From the NCBI GenBank assembly GCA_029238935.1, contig JAQZBN010000006.1:57246-121245 (forward strand): DNA of 64,000 nucleotides, written 5' to 3'. Positions within the stretch are counted from its first letter, which is position 1. The number at the start of each line of letters is the position of its first letter. The position numbers and the translations under genes were made by a program. This document shows positions 8,566 to 18,100 of the stretch, piece by piece. This DNA is from Herbinix sp. Its GTDB lineage: Bacteria > Bacillota > Clostridia > Lachnospirales > Lachnospiraceae. A model generated the notes under the pieces. That model ran no database searches. It was not told the origin of the DNA and was given only the letters and a program-made list of their open reading frames with translations.

Positions 8566-9765
8566 ATGAGCAGAGTATGGAGGGAAATTAAATATTGGAG
8601 CCAGCTTTTCTTATTACCCATCTACGGGTTATCCTTTCTTTCCTTCAGAGATAAAAATATTTGGGTATTCGGAAGCACTTTTGGAAGACGATTTGCGGAT
8701 AATCCCAAATATTTTTATCTATATATGAGGGAAAATCATCCTAAAGAGGTAAAAGTTATATGGATCACCAAACAGAAAGATATCATGGAGTTTATGATTT
8801 CGAACAATTTGAAATGTTATTATTTATATAGCCTAAAAGGAATTTGGTATTCTTTACGGGCGAAGGTATATATTTATGATAATTACTCCAAGGATATCTG
8901 TTATACGTTATCCGGAGGTGCGATTAAGCTAAATCTTTGGCATGGAATACCATTAAAGAAGATTCAAAAAGATAATGTATTCGATCGCTTTAGAAATCCA
9001 AGGAGTTTCTGGGCGAAAATATACAGTATCCCAAGGAGAATATCGGATGAGAAACCTTCGGACTATGTCTTGACCACGTCCAAGAATTTAATAGCTATCT
9101 TTTCTTCTGCATTTCAGACAAAAAATGTCTTAGTGAGTGGATATCCGAGAAATGACATCCTTTTGACAGAAACCATTTATTCTGTAAATCTCCATAAGGA
9201 AGAAGATGTGTTAGATAAACTGAAAACATATAGAGGAAGAAATAAAATTATTTTATATATGCCGACGTTTCGGGATAGTGAGATGGATTTCTTCCATTTA
9301 CCTGACTTGGATGAGTTCTGCAAATATTTAGAACAAGAAAAGATCTATTTCTGTGTAAAATTACATCCAAAGTCAAAACTTCATAAAAAATTCTCACAGC
9401 TAGCCACAGATCAAATCATCATTGCCAGTCCAGATGCAGATCCTTACCCGCTGCTTACCTTAGCAGATGTATTGGTAACGGATTATTCCTCAATTTATTT
9501 TGATTATCTGCTCACAGGTAAGCCGATTATATTCTTTGATTATGATTATGAGGAATACCTTAAAGAATCGAGAGAATTGTATTTTAATTATGAACTGTTT
9601 ACTCCAGGAAAAAAAGTAAAAAATTTTAATGAATTAATAAAAGCATTGCATGAGAAAGATGTTTATAAAGAGCAGAGAGAGCAACTAAAACTTAACGTAT
9701 TTGACAACAGTGATCGTTTGGGAAGCCAAACCCTATATCAAGAAATAAGACATCTGACCAGATAA
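8566..9765 (+). CDS. CDP-glycerol glycerophosphotransferase family protein (TagB/TagF-like)
   Basis: 399 aa with the signatures of the teichoic acid polymerase family: LWHGIPLKKI near residue 123, SGYPRNDILL near 191, MPTFRD near 230, VKLHPKS near 264 and VTDYSSIYFDYLLTGKPI near 304. These enzymes transfer glycerol phosphate or similar polyol phosphates from a CDP donor, usually at the inner face of the membrane. In this setting it may add a phosphodiester-linked group to the flagellar or a surface glycan; that is an inference. No tagD-like gene for CDP-glycerol is nearby. ATG follows AAAAGGATAAC. Confidence 0.85.
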   Translation: MSRVWREIKYWSQLFLLPIYGLSFLSFRDKNIWVFGSTFGRRFADNPKYFYLYMRENHPKEVKVIWITKQKDIMEFMISNNLKCYYLYSLKGIWYSLRAKVYIYDNYSKDICYTLSGGAIKLNLWHGIPLKKIQKDNVFDRFRNPRSFWAKIYSIPRRISDEKPSDYVLTTSKNLIAIFSSAFQTKNVLVSGYPRNDILLTETIYSVNLHKEEDVLDKLKTYRGRNKIILYMPTFRDSEMDFFHLPDLDEFCKYLEQEKIYFCVKLHPKSKLHKKFSQLATDQIIIASPDADPYPLLTLADVLVTDYSSIYFDYLLTGKPIIFFDYDYEEYLKESRELYFNYELFTPGKKVKNFNELIKALHEKDVYKEQREQLKLNVFDNSDRLGSQTLYQEIRHLTR

Positions 9766-9812
9766 ATGATAGATAATAATTAATATGGAAAGTGGTAAGA
9801 AGGTGATACCGA

Positions 9813-11591
9813 TTGTTTGATGAGCGATTAAATCAAATTTTAACAAAATATCATATTGAAAAGATAGATGAAAAAAATCTAAATGATAACTTGGATTTAA
9901 CTGTGAAAGGAATATTGACGGATTATTGTGCCGGTAAGAAATGTGCATTATGGGGTGCCGGGAGAATGAATATTACCTCCAGCCATTCTGCAATTTTAAT
10001 CGGAAAATATGCAACATACTTGCAGAACTTAATCTGCGTTATTGACTCAGACCCGGATTTTCAAGGAAAGACCTTCTTAGGGTATCCGATTATTGCACCG
10101 GATCAAATCAGCGAATATGATCTTGATGTAATTGTTATATCATCAAAAAACAGCGGTAGATCTATTGTGGAAAGCCTACTAAAAGTATCTCCAGAGAGCA
10201 AGTATGTTGATATCTATGGAGAACTTAGAAGCAGAGGAATTGAGGTATATAATAATTTCTATGATGAAAATAGCATCTACACCCAAATATTTGATTATAA
10301 AGAGAAATTAGAGCAAGAGACGTCAGGAACAAAAAGAGAAGTTCTGTTACAGAAATTAATCGGTTTATATTATAGTATTCGGGATTTTTATTATGCAGAT
10401 CATTATATTGACCTATATATCAACGAAAAATACTCCTGCTCTGAACGTTTTACTGAATTAAGAAATGAAATACATCAGTTATTACAGGATATGAAAGATA
10501 TCAATAGGAAGAAAACAGAGGATATCAGTCTTTTCTATATAGATGCTTTAAGACAAAAGGATGTATATGATCCGGGGACCGGTAACTTGCGAATACTTCG
10601 TAAGTATTTTGAATGTGCGAAGGTTTATACCAATGCTTATTCCACCGGTGCAACAACCTACGAAAGCATGGTATCAGCTATCTTAGGCAGATATCCGTTG
10701 GACTGTAATGTATATTCCCGTAACTTCTTACGCAATCTTGATGAAAGTGAACTTCTAAGGACGGTATATGAAGAAGGATACGATATTCATTGGATGGTAT
10801 CTGATTGTTATAGATTACTGGAGGAAGATAGTAGAATAAAGTTTGACATTCAGATTTATATGACAAAGAAACTGTGGAACTTGTCCTGTAGTTTGGCAGA
10901 AGCAAGGAATAAATCATTTCATTTTATATATTTCCCCTATGAAATCCACTGTCCAATGCTATGCGGTTACCACTCTATCAAGCCGGTGATTCGTGGCTTT
11001 AGTAATATGGGAATCGAGGACTTTCCGGAAAGTATTGAAACACAATATAAAGAATGTATTGACTATATGGACAAGCAATTTGATTTTTATTACGATCTGC
11101 TAGGTGAACATACAACAAAAGTAATTTTTAGCGATCATTCTCAAGTGGTTTATGATAAAAACAACATCGATAAGACTTACAATATGTACTATAAGGACAA
11201 GGAATTGTGTACGCATATTCCTTTACTACTATCTAAAAAACCCTTAACCTATCAAGTCTATGATTCGTATATAAGCATGGTGGATTTTAATCAGATTATG
11301 TTAAATCTAATGAAAGGAAATGATCTGAAAGATCTGGAAAGAGAAATTATTCGTTATCAATATTATCCGATACATAGTGCAAAGATTCGGTTCCATGCAA
11401 TCAGCTGTGGTTATGAGGATTATATCGAGGGTATGGATATCTTTGTCTCGAAGAATTATATCTATGTGAAAACTGGTACAGGCAAAGAAGAAGTATATAA
11501 GCATAACGATCTTTTGAGCAATATCATCCAACTGGATGAGGGACAGGATTTTAAGAATAAAGTGATCTCAAGCTATCATATTGCATTTTAG
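9813..11591 (+). CDS. Unknown protein with N-terminal Rossmann-like module
   Basis: 592 aa, not recognised as a whole. Residues about 45-130 hold the Rossmann-like module that recurs in this island (CALWGAGRMN at strand 1, CVIDSDPDFQGKTFLGYPII at strand 2, LDVIVISSKNSG at strand 4). A helical stretch follows (about 165-245), then about 340 residues with many aromatic residues. One segment (FIYFPYEIHCPMLCGYHSIK) and the general look allow a glycosyl- or phosphotransferase fold, but I have no firm evidence. The TTG start is supported by AAGGTG at 9800-9805. It sits between the TagB/TagF-like gene and licD-like gene, 12 bases before the latter, so it probably works on the same phosphorylated decoration. 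Confidence 0.75.
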   Translation: MFDERLNQILTKYHIEKIDEKNLNDNLDLTVKGILTDYCAGKKCALWGAGRMNITSSHSAILIGKYATYLQNLICVIDSDPDFQGKTFLGYPIIAPDQISEYDLDVIVISSKNSGRSIVESLLKVSPESKYVDIYGELRSRGIEVYNNFYDENSIYTQIFDYKEKLEQETSGTKREVLLQKLIGLYYSIRDFYYADHYIDLYINEKYSCSERFTELRNEIHQLLQDMKDINRKKTEDISLFYIDALRQKDVYDPGTGNLRILRKYFECAKVYTNAYSTGATTYESMVSAILGRYPLDCNVYSRNFLRNLDESELLRTVYEEGYDIHWMVSDCYRLLEEDSRIKFDIQIYMTKKLWNLSCSLAEARNKSFHFIYFPYEIHCPMLCGYHSIKPVIRGFSNMGIEDFPESIETQYKECIDYMDKQFDFYYDLLGEHTTKVIFSDHSQVVYDKNNIDKTYNMYYKDKELCTHIPLLLSKKPLTYQVYDSYISMVDFNQIMLNLMKGNDLKDLEREIIRYQYYPIHSAKIRFHAISCGYEDYIEGMDIFVSKNYIYVKTGTGKEEVYKHNDLLSNIIQLDEGQDFKNKVISSYHIAF

Positions 11592-11602
11592 GAGGAAACC
11601 CG

Positions 11603-12904
11603 ATGGGAAAGATAAAAAAGTGGCTGAAAACAAAAGGCGCAATACTGGAGTATGGCGATTTTTATAATTCTTATCGGGAGGAAACGATCTATCTTTTGAA
11701 ACAGTTTTATAAGAGAGGCTGGAAAGTAGCTATTTGGGGAGCAGGGCTGAAAGGTACTGCTTTCTTGAATTGCATTGATTCCAAAGGGGAATATATTAAA
11801 GCCGTTGTGGATATGAATAAAGAGTTATTAGGTAAATATTTAACGAAACATCATAAGATTATTAGTTTTGAGGAAGTACTTGAATTCAATCCAGATGTCA
11901 TCGTTATCATGAATTCAGCTCATTATGCGGATAATTATGCTTTATTAAGAGAAAAAGGTTATTTGGGTGAACTGATAGATTTAGACTATATGATAGAAAA
12001 CAAAGTGGATCCTGATGCTATCCTGGAAGGGAAAAGCTTCATTATAAAAAATGTGGAAAATTATGATCTTAACAAGATACAAGTGCAGATTTTAGATATT
12101 TTAAAAGAAATAGACCGTATATGTAAATTACATAATATAACCTATTTTCTGTCGGCAGGGACAGCCCTAGGGGCTATGCGTCATCAGGGATTCGTTCCAT
12201 GGGATGATGATGCAGATATCGGTATGCTCAGAGAAGATTTTGAAAGGTTCAGAAAAATAGTAGAGAATGAATTAGGAGAAAATTTTTATTATCAAAGAAT
12301 GAAAAGGAGCAACGATTTTTATCGCCCCTTTGATCAAGTGGGTAAAAAGAATACATCCTTTGTTCTCTATAACGTAAAAGATTTAAGAATTCGTCACGGT
12401 ATCCATGTAGATGTATTTCCTTTTGATGTAGTTTCAGCGGATGAAAAGAGGAGAGAGGAACATGTGAGAGAAGTACAGGATTATCGAACAAAGATATTCC
12501 AAAAAAGGGTTCCACATGTGGTAGCTACAAAAAATATTTATAGAAAATTTGTTATAAACCATGAGTATTATTTAAAAAAATTTATACCCTATCATTATCT
12601 AAATAATAAAATGAAAAGGGCACTAAACAGGTACACCCTAACTGAGGATGTCTATGTTGCTGACTTATTAACCCATTATAAAAAAATCATGTATTTTAAA
12701 AAATCCGATCTTTTTCCTGTAAAATATGTCGAGTTTGAAAACATACAGTTGCCGGTACCAAATAATTGTGATTCCTATCTTAAAATGATGTATGGTGATT
12801 ATATGACACCACCACCGGAAGGAAAACGTAATCAAAGGCATCGATTAGTCGAACTATCCTATGATAAGGCTTACGATAAAGATAAGAATTTTTTTAAGGA
12901 GTAG
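11603..12904 (+). CDS. LicD family phosphotransferase with N-terminal Rossmann-like module
   Basis: 433 aa. Residues about 30-125 are the recurring module (VAIWGAGLKGTAFLN, AVVDMNKELLGKYL, PDVIVIMNSAHY). From about 165 comes a LicD domain with FLSAGTALGAMRHQGFVPWD and DDDADI near 200, the metal-binding nucleotidyltransferase-like site that in LicD attaches phosphocholine and in fukutin relatives ribitol phosphate to glycans. The C-terminal MYGDYMTPPPEGKR is typical of the family. The donor is not known; no licA/licC genes are in the window. A strong AGGAGG site precedes the ATG, and its stop lies 4 bases before the next start. Confidence 0.88.
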   Translation: MGKIKKWLKTKGAILEYGDFYNSYREETIYLLKQFYKRGWKVAIWGAGLKGTAFLNCIDSKGEYIKAVVDMNKELLGKYLTKHHKIISFEEVLEFNPDVIVIMNSAHYADNYALLREKGYLGELIDLDYMIENKVDPDAILEGKSFIIKNVENYDLNKIQVQILDILKEIDRICKLHNITYFLSAGTALGAMRHQGFVPWDDDADIGMLREDFERFRKIVENELGENFYYQRMKRSNDFYRPFDQVGKKNTSFVLYNVKDLRIRHGIHVDVFPFDVVSADEKRREEHVREVQDYRTKIFQKRVPHVVATKNIYRKFVINHEYYLKKFIPYHYLNNKMKRALNRYTLTEDVYVADLLTHYKKIMYFKKSDLFPVKYVEFENIQLPVPNNCDSYLKMMYGDYMTPPPEGKRNQRHRLVELSYDKAYDKDKNFFKE

Positions 12905-12908
12905 AAAA

Positions 12909-14294
12909 ATGATTAAGATTAGTATAATTATTCCGATATATAATGTAGAAAAATATTTGAGGAAATGTGTCGATTCTTTAATCAATCAGACGATGGAAGA
13001 AATAGAGATTATTTTAGTTAATGATGCATCGCTTGATAATTCTTACCTTATTATGCAGGAATATGAAAAAGAGTTTCCTGAAAAAATTAAATGTATCTAT
13101 TTGGATCAGAATGTAAGCCAAGGTGGTGCCCGTAATAGAGGTCTTATGATTGCATCCGGAGAGTATGTGATGTTTGTAGACAGTGATGATTGGATTGATA
13201 TCACAATGTGTGAAAAGCTGTATCGAAAGGCTCTTGAGGGAGATTATGATATCGTAGGATGTGATCATTACAGAGTAAAAGAAGAGACAGGGGAAAAGAA
13301 TTGGTATAGTTTATATTTCAGGCAGCAAATGGGTGATTTAAACGATCGTAAAAAGGCATCGCTAATGTTTATGTATGCAACTCCTTGTATGAAGATTATA
13401 CGTAAGTGTATTTTAATAGAAAACAAGCTATTCTTCCCTGAATTTATGAAATATGAAGATTTTGCAACGGTACCTTTATTCTTTTTATACGCTAAATCAA
13501 TGGAAATGCTGGAGGAGCCTTTATATTTCTATCTACTAAGGGAACATTCCACAAGCCATTTAGCTGATGCAAAGCATCATAAAGATACTATAAAATCTGC
13601 TGAAGTATTAAGTGATCTAATGATTAAAAGAGGATTTAATCAGTTTGAAGAAGAACGGAAAGGTCTTTATATAAAGCAGTTATTTAATTATTTAAAAAAA
13701 TTGGTTACCTTATCTGATGAAAAATTAGATCTTGTTAGTCTCGAGAAAATGAAAGAGATTATAGATGTTTCTTCATACGAAGAATATGAAAGTAACTTCT
13801 ATTTTTACACTGCGACAGAAGGAGTTGGCAGAAAAACAGCGAAATTATTATTAAATAACAAGGAGCAATTAATTTACGAATGTGAATGGGAAATTATAAA
13901 AGAAAATGTAAATTATTTAGATTACTACCTTTATATGACAAGTAAAGTGACCGAGTTACTTGATTATTTTTATGATAAGCAATATCGGGTTGCAATATGG
14001 GGGGCAGGACTAAAGGGAATAGATTTTCTTAGAACATTTGATAAAGACGGAAAGAAGATTATTTGTGTAATTGATAAAAGTGAAAAAAAACATGGTACCC
14101 AGACTGGTACAGGGCATACAATTGTGGGAATAAATAAAATGATACATGAGTTAGATGTTGTTATAATTATGAATAAGAATTTTTATACCTGTAATAAAGT
14201 TGAAATTAAAAATTTAAATCAAAAAATAAAAACTTTTAATTTAGATATATTTTTAGCAACAAGGAATTCACAAATAGAACAATTTTTAGAATAG
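12909..14294 (+). CDS. GT2 family glycosyltransferase with C-terminal Rossmann-like module
   Basis: 461 aa. The N-terminal half is a GT-A glycosyltransferase: SIIIPIYNVEKYLRKCVDSL at the start, LVNDASLDNS, GGARNRGLMIASGEY and FVDSDDWID (metal-binding DxD near residue 91). Residues about 355-440 are the recurring Rossmann-like module (VAIWGAGLKGIDFLR, CVIDKSEKKHG, LDVVIIMNKNFY), closest to the copy at the front of the LicD protein. ATG at 12909 is chosen because AAGGAG overlaps the end of the preceding gene; the upstream in-frame ATG inside licD has no good site. Cytoplasmic; sugar not known. Confidence 0.85.
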   Translation: MIKISIIIPIYNVEKYLRKCVDSLINQTMEEIEIILVNDASLDNSYLIMQEYEKEFPEKIKCIYLDQNVSQGGARNRGLMIASGEYVMFVDSDDWIDITMCEKLYRKALEGDYDIVGCDHYRVKEETGEKNWYSLYFRQQMGDLNDRKKASLMFMYATPCMKIIRKCILIENKLFFPEFMKYEDFATVPLFFLYAKSMEMLEEPLYFYLLREHSTSHLADAKHHKDTIKSAEVLSDLMIKRGFNQFEEERKGLYIKQLFNYLKKLVTLSDEKLDLVSLEKMKEIIDVSSYEEYESNFYFYTATEGVGRKTAKLLLNNKEQLIYECEWEIIKENVNYLDYYLYMTSKVTELLDYFYDKQYRVAIWGAGLKGIDFLRTFDKDGKKIICVIDKSEKKHGTQTGTGHTIVGINKMIHELDVVIIMNKNFYTCNKVEIKNLNQKIKTFNLDIFLATRNSQIEQFLE

Positions 14295-14404
14295 TAGGGG
14301 TTTCATATGAGTTAAAAGAGTAGACTTATTAAGAAATAATTTAAATCTTAGGTAATAAGTCATATCTATCTAATTTAATCATAAGTAAATTCGGAGGAGT
14401 TTGA

Positions 14405-15493
14405 ATGAAATTAATTTCTTTTTATTTACCACAATACCATGCAATTCCAGAGAATGATGCATGGTGGGGGAAGGGCTTTACGGAGTGGGTGAATGTAAAA
14501 AAGTCAAAACCTTTATTTAGAGGACATAATCAGCCGAGAGTGCCATTAAATGATGACTATTATAATTTATTAGATGATAAAGTTATGGAAAGACAAATGA
14601 AGCTAGCAAAAAAATATGGAGTCGGCGGATTTTGTTTTTATCACTATTGGTTTGGTGGAAAGAAGTTATTAGAAAAACCTGTGGAACGATTATTACAGAA
14701 CAAAAATGCTGACTTACCTTTTTGCTTAGCATGGGCGAATGAACCTTGGACCAAGACATGGCATGGCCCGGGAGGCGAGATGGAGGTTCTAATTCGTCAG
14801 CAATATGGCGATCAAGAAGAGTGGACAAACCATTTCAATTATTTATTATCATTCTTTCAGGATGATCGTTATCTGAAAGAAAATAATAAACCAATCTTTT
14901 TAATCTATCGAAGCAGCTCCATGCCAAAGTGCAGAGAAATGTTAACACTCTGGAACGAATTGGCAATACAGAATGGATTTGACGGTATGTTTTTTGTAGA
15001 CATGCTGACAGTGTTTAATTATCGCCCGAACAAAGGACTATTCTCCGCAACGGTAGACTTTGAACCTAGCAAATGGAGAAGAGGGGAAAATGTTCAAAAT
15101 AAAATGCTTCGTGAATGGAAGATAAAAACTTTTAAAAAGTTTGATAATCTTTATTTTTTAAATCGATTTTTCTGCTATATATTGGATTACAATAAATTGA
15201 ACAAGGAAATGCTGGACCAACCACATAAAAAGAATGAGTTTAGAGGTGTTTTTGTCGATTATGACGATACAGCTAGAAGAGGAAAAAATTCAACAATTGT
15301 AAAAGACAGCAATCCGAAATCATTTGAATATTATCTAACAAAAAACATTCACAAGAGTAAAGAAGAGGGAAATGAATATCTATTTATCAATGCATGGAAT
15401 GAATGGGGAGAAGGAAATTATCTGGAGCCGGATAAGAAATACGGATATGCCTATCTACATGCAGTTCGACGAGCTTTAAAAAATAATCAATAG
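14405..15493 (+). CDS. WbsX-family glycan protein (GH99-like domain)
   Basis: 362 aa, a complete single-domain WbsX/glyco_hydro_99-like protein: FYLPQYHAIPENDAWWGKG at 6-24, FTEWVNVKKSKP, GGFCFYHYWFGGKKLLE, LAWANEPWTKTW, and a C-terminal NAWNEWGEGNYLEPD. These proteins are common in O-antigen and polysaccharide clusters and are regarded as glycosyltransferase-associated or lyase-type enzymes; the reaction here is not known. No signal peptide. The start follows CGGAGGAG. The 110-base gap before it contains no terminator I can support. Confidence 0.85.
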   Translation: MKLISFYLPQYHAIPENDAWWGKGFTEWVNVKKSKPLFRGHNQPRVPLNDDYYNLLDDKVMERQMKLAKKYGVGGFCFYHYWFGGKKLLEKPVERLLQNKNADLPFCLAWANEPWTKTWHGPGGEMEVLIRQQYGDQEEWTNHFNYLLSFFQDDRYLKENNKPIFLIYRSSSMPKCREMLTLWNELAIQNGFDGMFFVDMLTVFNYRPNKGLFSATVDFEPSKWRRGENVQNKMLREWKIKTFKKFDNLYFLNRFFCYILDYNKLNKEMLDQPHKKNEFRGVFVDYDDTARRGKNSTIVKDSNPKSFEYYLTKNIHKSKEEGNEYLFINAWNEWGEGNYLEPDKKYGYAYLHAVRRALKNNQ

Positions 15494-15509
15494 AGAGGAC
15501 TAAATTTAT

Positions 15510-15995
15510 ATGAAAAAAGGATTAGGAGTACTTAAATTATTAGGAGCTGCTGCAATAGGAGCAGCGATTGGTGGTTTTGTTTGTAATAGGTTAAAAAATA
15601 AAGTAATAAAATCAGAAACAGATCGAGTAAAAAAGTTCAAAGGCTATTACAATTTATTAAATCAATGGTTGTTATTAAAGCAAGATAATAAATCCCTGGA
15701 AAATTATTTTAATTCCAACGGATATCATAAAATAGCGATTTATGGTATGGGTGAGTTGGGTAATCGCTTATATGAAGATTTGAAGCAAACAAATATAAAG
15801 GTTGCGTATGCGATAGATAAAAAACCAGGTAATACGTATTCTGAATTAGAGGTTTATGATATGGATGCGGATCTGGAAGAGGTAGATGTCATCGTTATTA
15901 GCGCCATTTTTGCGTTTGAAGAAATCAATGAAGAATTGAGCCAGAAAGTCAACACTCCAATCATATCACTGGAAGATATTATTTTCGGATTATAA
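15510..15995 (+). CDS. Membrane-anchored Rossmann-module protein, copy 1
   Basis: 161 aa. A glycine/alanine-rich hydrophobic segment at about 8-26 (LLGAAAIGAAIGGFV) is followed by a basic stretch, so it is probably a single-pass membrane anchor. The segment KFKGYYNLLNQWLLLK (about 43-58) leads into the recurring module: AIYGMGELGNRLYEDL (nucleotide-binding GxGxxG type), AYAIDKK, and VDVIVISAIFAFEEI. It is a clear paralogue of the protein at 18101 and matches the end of the glycosyltransferase at 16053, which lies 57 bases downstream. Function unknown; a membrane scaffold or sugar-nucleotide-sensing accessory for the glycosyltransferases is only an inference. Confidence 0.8.
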   Translation: MKKGLGVLKLLGAAAIGAAIGGFVCNRLKNKVIKSETDRVKKFKGYYNLLNQWLLLKQDNKSLENYFNSNGYHKIAIYGMGELGNRLYEDLKQTNIKVAYAIDKKPGNTYSELEVYDMDADLEEVDVIVISAIFAFEEINEELSQKVNTPIISLEDIIFGL

Positions 15996-16052
15996 TAAGA
16001 CCAGGTATATTTGTTATATTGGAATGATTAAGTTTGCAGGAGGCATATTATA

Positions 16053-17288
16053 TTGAATTTACCGTTTGTATCAGTTGTATTACCAACTTATAATCGAGGA
16101 AGCTCGATTCTTCAAGCTGTCCAGAGTGTTGTAGATCAAAGCTATGCGAATTTTGAACTTATCATAGTAGATGATGCTTCCAGTGACAATACAGAGGAGC
16201 TTATTCTGGGAATTAAAGATCCTAGGATCATTTACATTAAAAATAAAGGTAATCTTGGCGCGAATGCATCAAGAAATGTAGGTATCCAAGTGTCTAAAGG
16301 AACTTATATCGCATTTCAGGATAGTGACGATGTTTGGTGTAAAGATAAGTTGGAAAGACAGGTAACAATTCTCCAGAATTCGGATGAAAAAGTTGGGGTT
16401 GTTTATACCGGGTTTCATCGATATAAAAATAATAGTATAACATATATACCAGATAAAAGTATCCCAATGGAAGATAAGACCAACAACCTATACCAGTTTT
16501 TGATGTACAAAAATATTGTATCAACCCAGACCATGTTAGTTAAAAAACAGTGTTTTGAGGTAGCCGGGGTATTTGATCCAAAAATGCCGAGATTACAAGA
16601 TTGGGAGCTATGTATCAGACTATCAAAGTATTATACCTTTTGTCTAATCGATGAGCCATTAGTTCATGTTTATTTTTCAAAAGATAGTATCTCAAGTAAT
16701 AATAAAGCTTATATAGAAGCCAAGTGCATGATATTAAAGAAATACTACGAGAACTATGATAAAAAAGAATTGCAAAGGATGATAAAGGATCTAATCTTAT
16801 TCTCCAGTGAAAATAATATGTTCGAGGTGGGATTTAATATCTTGAATCAATATTTCGATAACACACTAATAAGCCGTGATTTAATGGTCGAGTGCTATGA
16901 AGTAATGGATGGTAAGAGAAAGAAATTTAAGAAGAATTATGAAATAATGAATAAGATCATGAAACTAAAATACAATCAGGTTTCGTTAACAACTTATTTT
17001 ATAGATCACAATATAAATAATGTTGCTATTTATGGTATGGGTGAGCTAGGTAACATCCTATATCATGAATTACATCATTCGGAAGTCCACATAAGATACG
17101 GAATTGATAATATGTTAAAGTCATATAAAGACTTAGAAATAATAACGGTGAATGATGAACTTCCAATGGTAGATGCGATTATTGTAAGTGCAATTTTTGA
17201 CTTTGAGAATATTAAAGATAAATTAAATAAAAAAGTAGATTATAAAATTATATCATTGGAAGCAATATTAAATTCTTATGAAATGTGA
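16053..17288 (+). CDS. GT2 family glycosyltransferase with C-terminal Rossmann-like module
   Basis: 411 aa. Residues 1-220 are a GT-A domain with VSVVLPTYNRGSSILQAV, IIVDDASSDNTEE, GANASRNVGIQVSKG and FQDSDDVWC (DxD near 90). Residues about 300-411 are the module also found alone at 15510 and 18101 (VAIYGMGELGNILYHEL, RYGIDN, VDAIIVSAIFDFENI, IISLEAIL). The fusion ties the small membrane-anchored proteins to the glycosyltransferase. TTG start, supported by AGGAGG at 16038-16043. Donor and acceptor not known. Confidence 0.87.
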   Translation: MNLPFVSVVLPTYNRGSSILQAVQSVVDQSYANFELIIVDDASSDNTEELILGIKDPRIIYIKNKGNLGANASRNVGIQVSKGTYIAFQDSDDVWCKDKLERQVTILQNSDEKVGVVYTGFHRYKNNSITYIPDKSIPMEDKTNNLYQFLMYKNIVSTQTMLVKKQCFEVAGVFDPKMPRLQDWELCIRLSKYYTFCLIDEPLVHVYFSKDSISSNNKAYIEAKCMILKKYYENYDKKELQRMIKDLILFSSENNMFEVGFNILNQYFDNTLISRDLMVECYEVMDGKRKKFKKNYEIMNKIMKLKYNQVSLTTYFIDHNINNVAIYGMGELGNILYHELHHSEVHIRYGIDNMLKSYKDLEIITVNDELPMVDAIIVSAIFDFENIKDKLNKKVDYKIISLEAILNSYEM

Positions 17289-17295
17289 GGCAATT

Positions 17296-18027
17296 ATGAA
17301 AAGATTATACAAGAGGTTGGAGAACTTTGGATTTCAATATCAATGTAATATGTGCAATTCCTATGTTAAAAAGCTAAAGCCTACTGGGGAAAATTCAGCA
17401 TTCTTTAAAAAGAATAAAATTGCTGGGGGTGGTTATCGGGAGGCAATATGTCCTGTTTGCGGCAGCTTTGATCGAGAGAGAATGGAATATTATTTTCTTA
17501 AAAAATATACTACTATTTTTAGCTCAAAATGCAGTGTATTACATTTTGCCCCGGAAACAGGTTTAAAGGAAAAATTACAGGAAAATAAAAAATGTGATTA
17601 TATTACCGGTGACATAACACCTGGAAGAGCAGACTATGTAGTGGATATAACGAATATACAATTTACGGATGAGATGTTTGATTTTATTATCTGTAATCAT
17701 GTGTTGGAGCATATTCCTGATGAAGCGAAAGCCATTAGTGAATTGAAGCGAGTACTAAAGCCAAATGGACGACTCATATTGACAATGCCGATCAGTTTGA
17801 ATAATGAGTCAACCCTTGAAGACGATCAAGTTATAACAAAGCTTGATAGACGAAATATTTATGGACAAGCGGACCATGTAAGATTATATGGAAAAGATGT
17901 GAAGGAACATCTAAAAAAACTTGGTCTAAAGGTAAAAGAATATGAGCTTGAAAAAATCGAAGGTAAAGATTTAGCAACTAAGCTATCCATTCATAGAGGG
18001 GACAGGCTATACTATTGCAAAAAATAG
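17296..18027 (+). CDS. Zinc-finger SAM-dependent methyltransferase
   Basis: 243 aa. The N-terminus has two CxxC pairs (CNMC near 18 and CPVC near 53) that can bind zinc. A class I methyltransferase domain follows, with degenerate motif I (VLHFAPETGLKEKL), VDITNIQFTDEMFDFIICNHVLEHIP and RVLKPNGRLILTMPI. It may methylate a sugar hydroxyl or amino group of the glycan. ATG at 17296 has GTGAGG upstream; an earlier in-frame ATG at 17278 would overlap the preceding gene by 11 bases and cannot be excluded. Confidence 0.85.
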   Translation: MKRLYKRLENFGFQYQCNMCNSYVKKLKPTGENSAFFKKNKIAGGGYREAICPVCGSFDRERMEYYFLKKYTTIFSSKCSVLHFAPETGLKEKLQENKKCDYITGDITPGRADYVVDITNIQFTDEMFDFIICNHVLEHIPDEAKAISELKRVLKPNGRLILTMPISLNNESTLEDDQVITKLDRRNIYGQADHVRLYGKDVKEHLKKLGLKVKEYELEKIEGKDLATKLSIHRGDRLYYCKK

Positions 18028-18100
18028 GGTAAGCAATTGATGGATTAAGACAGGATCAGATAATCTTAATAATGATTAAATAAGGAAAGAAGGATGAAAA

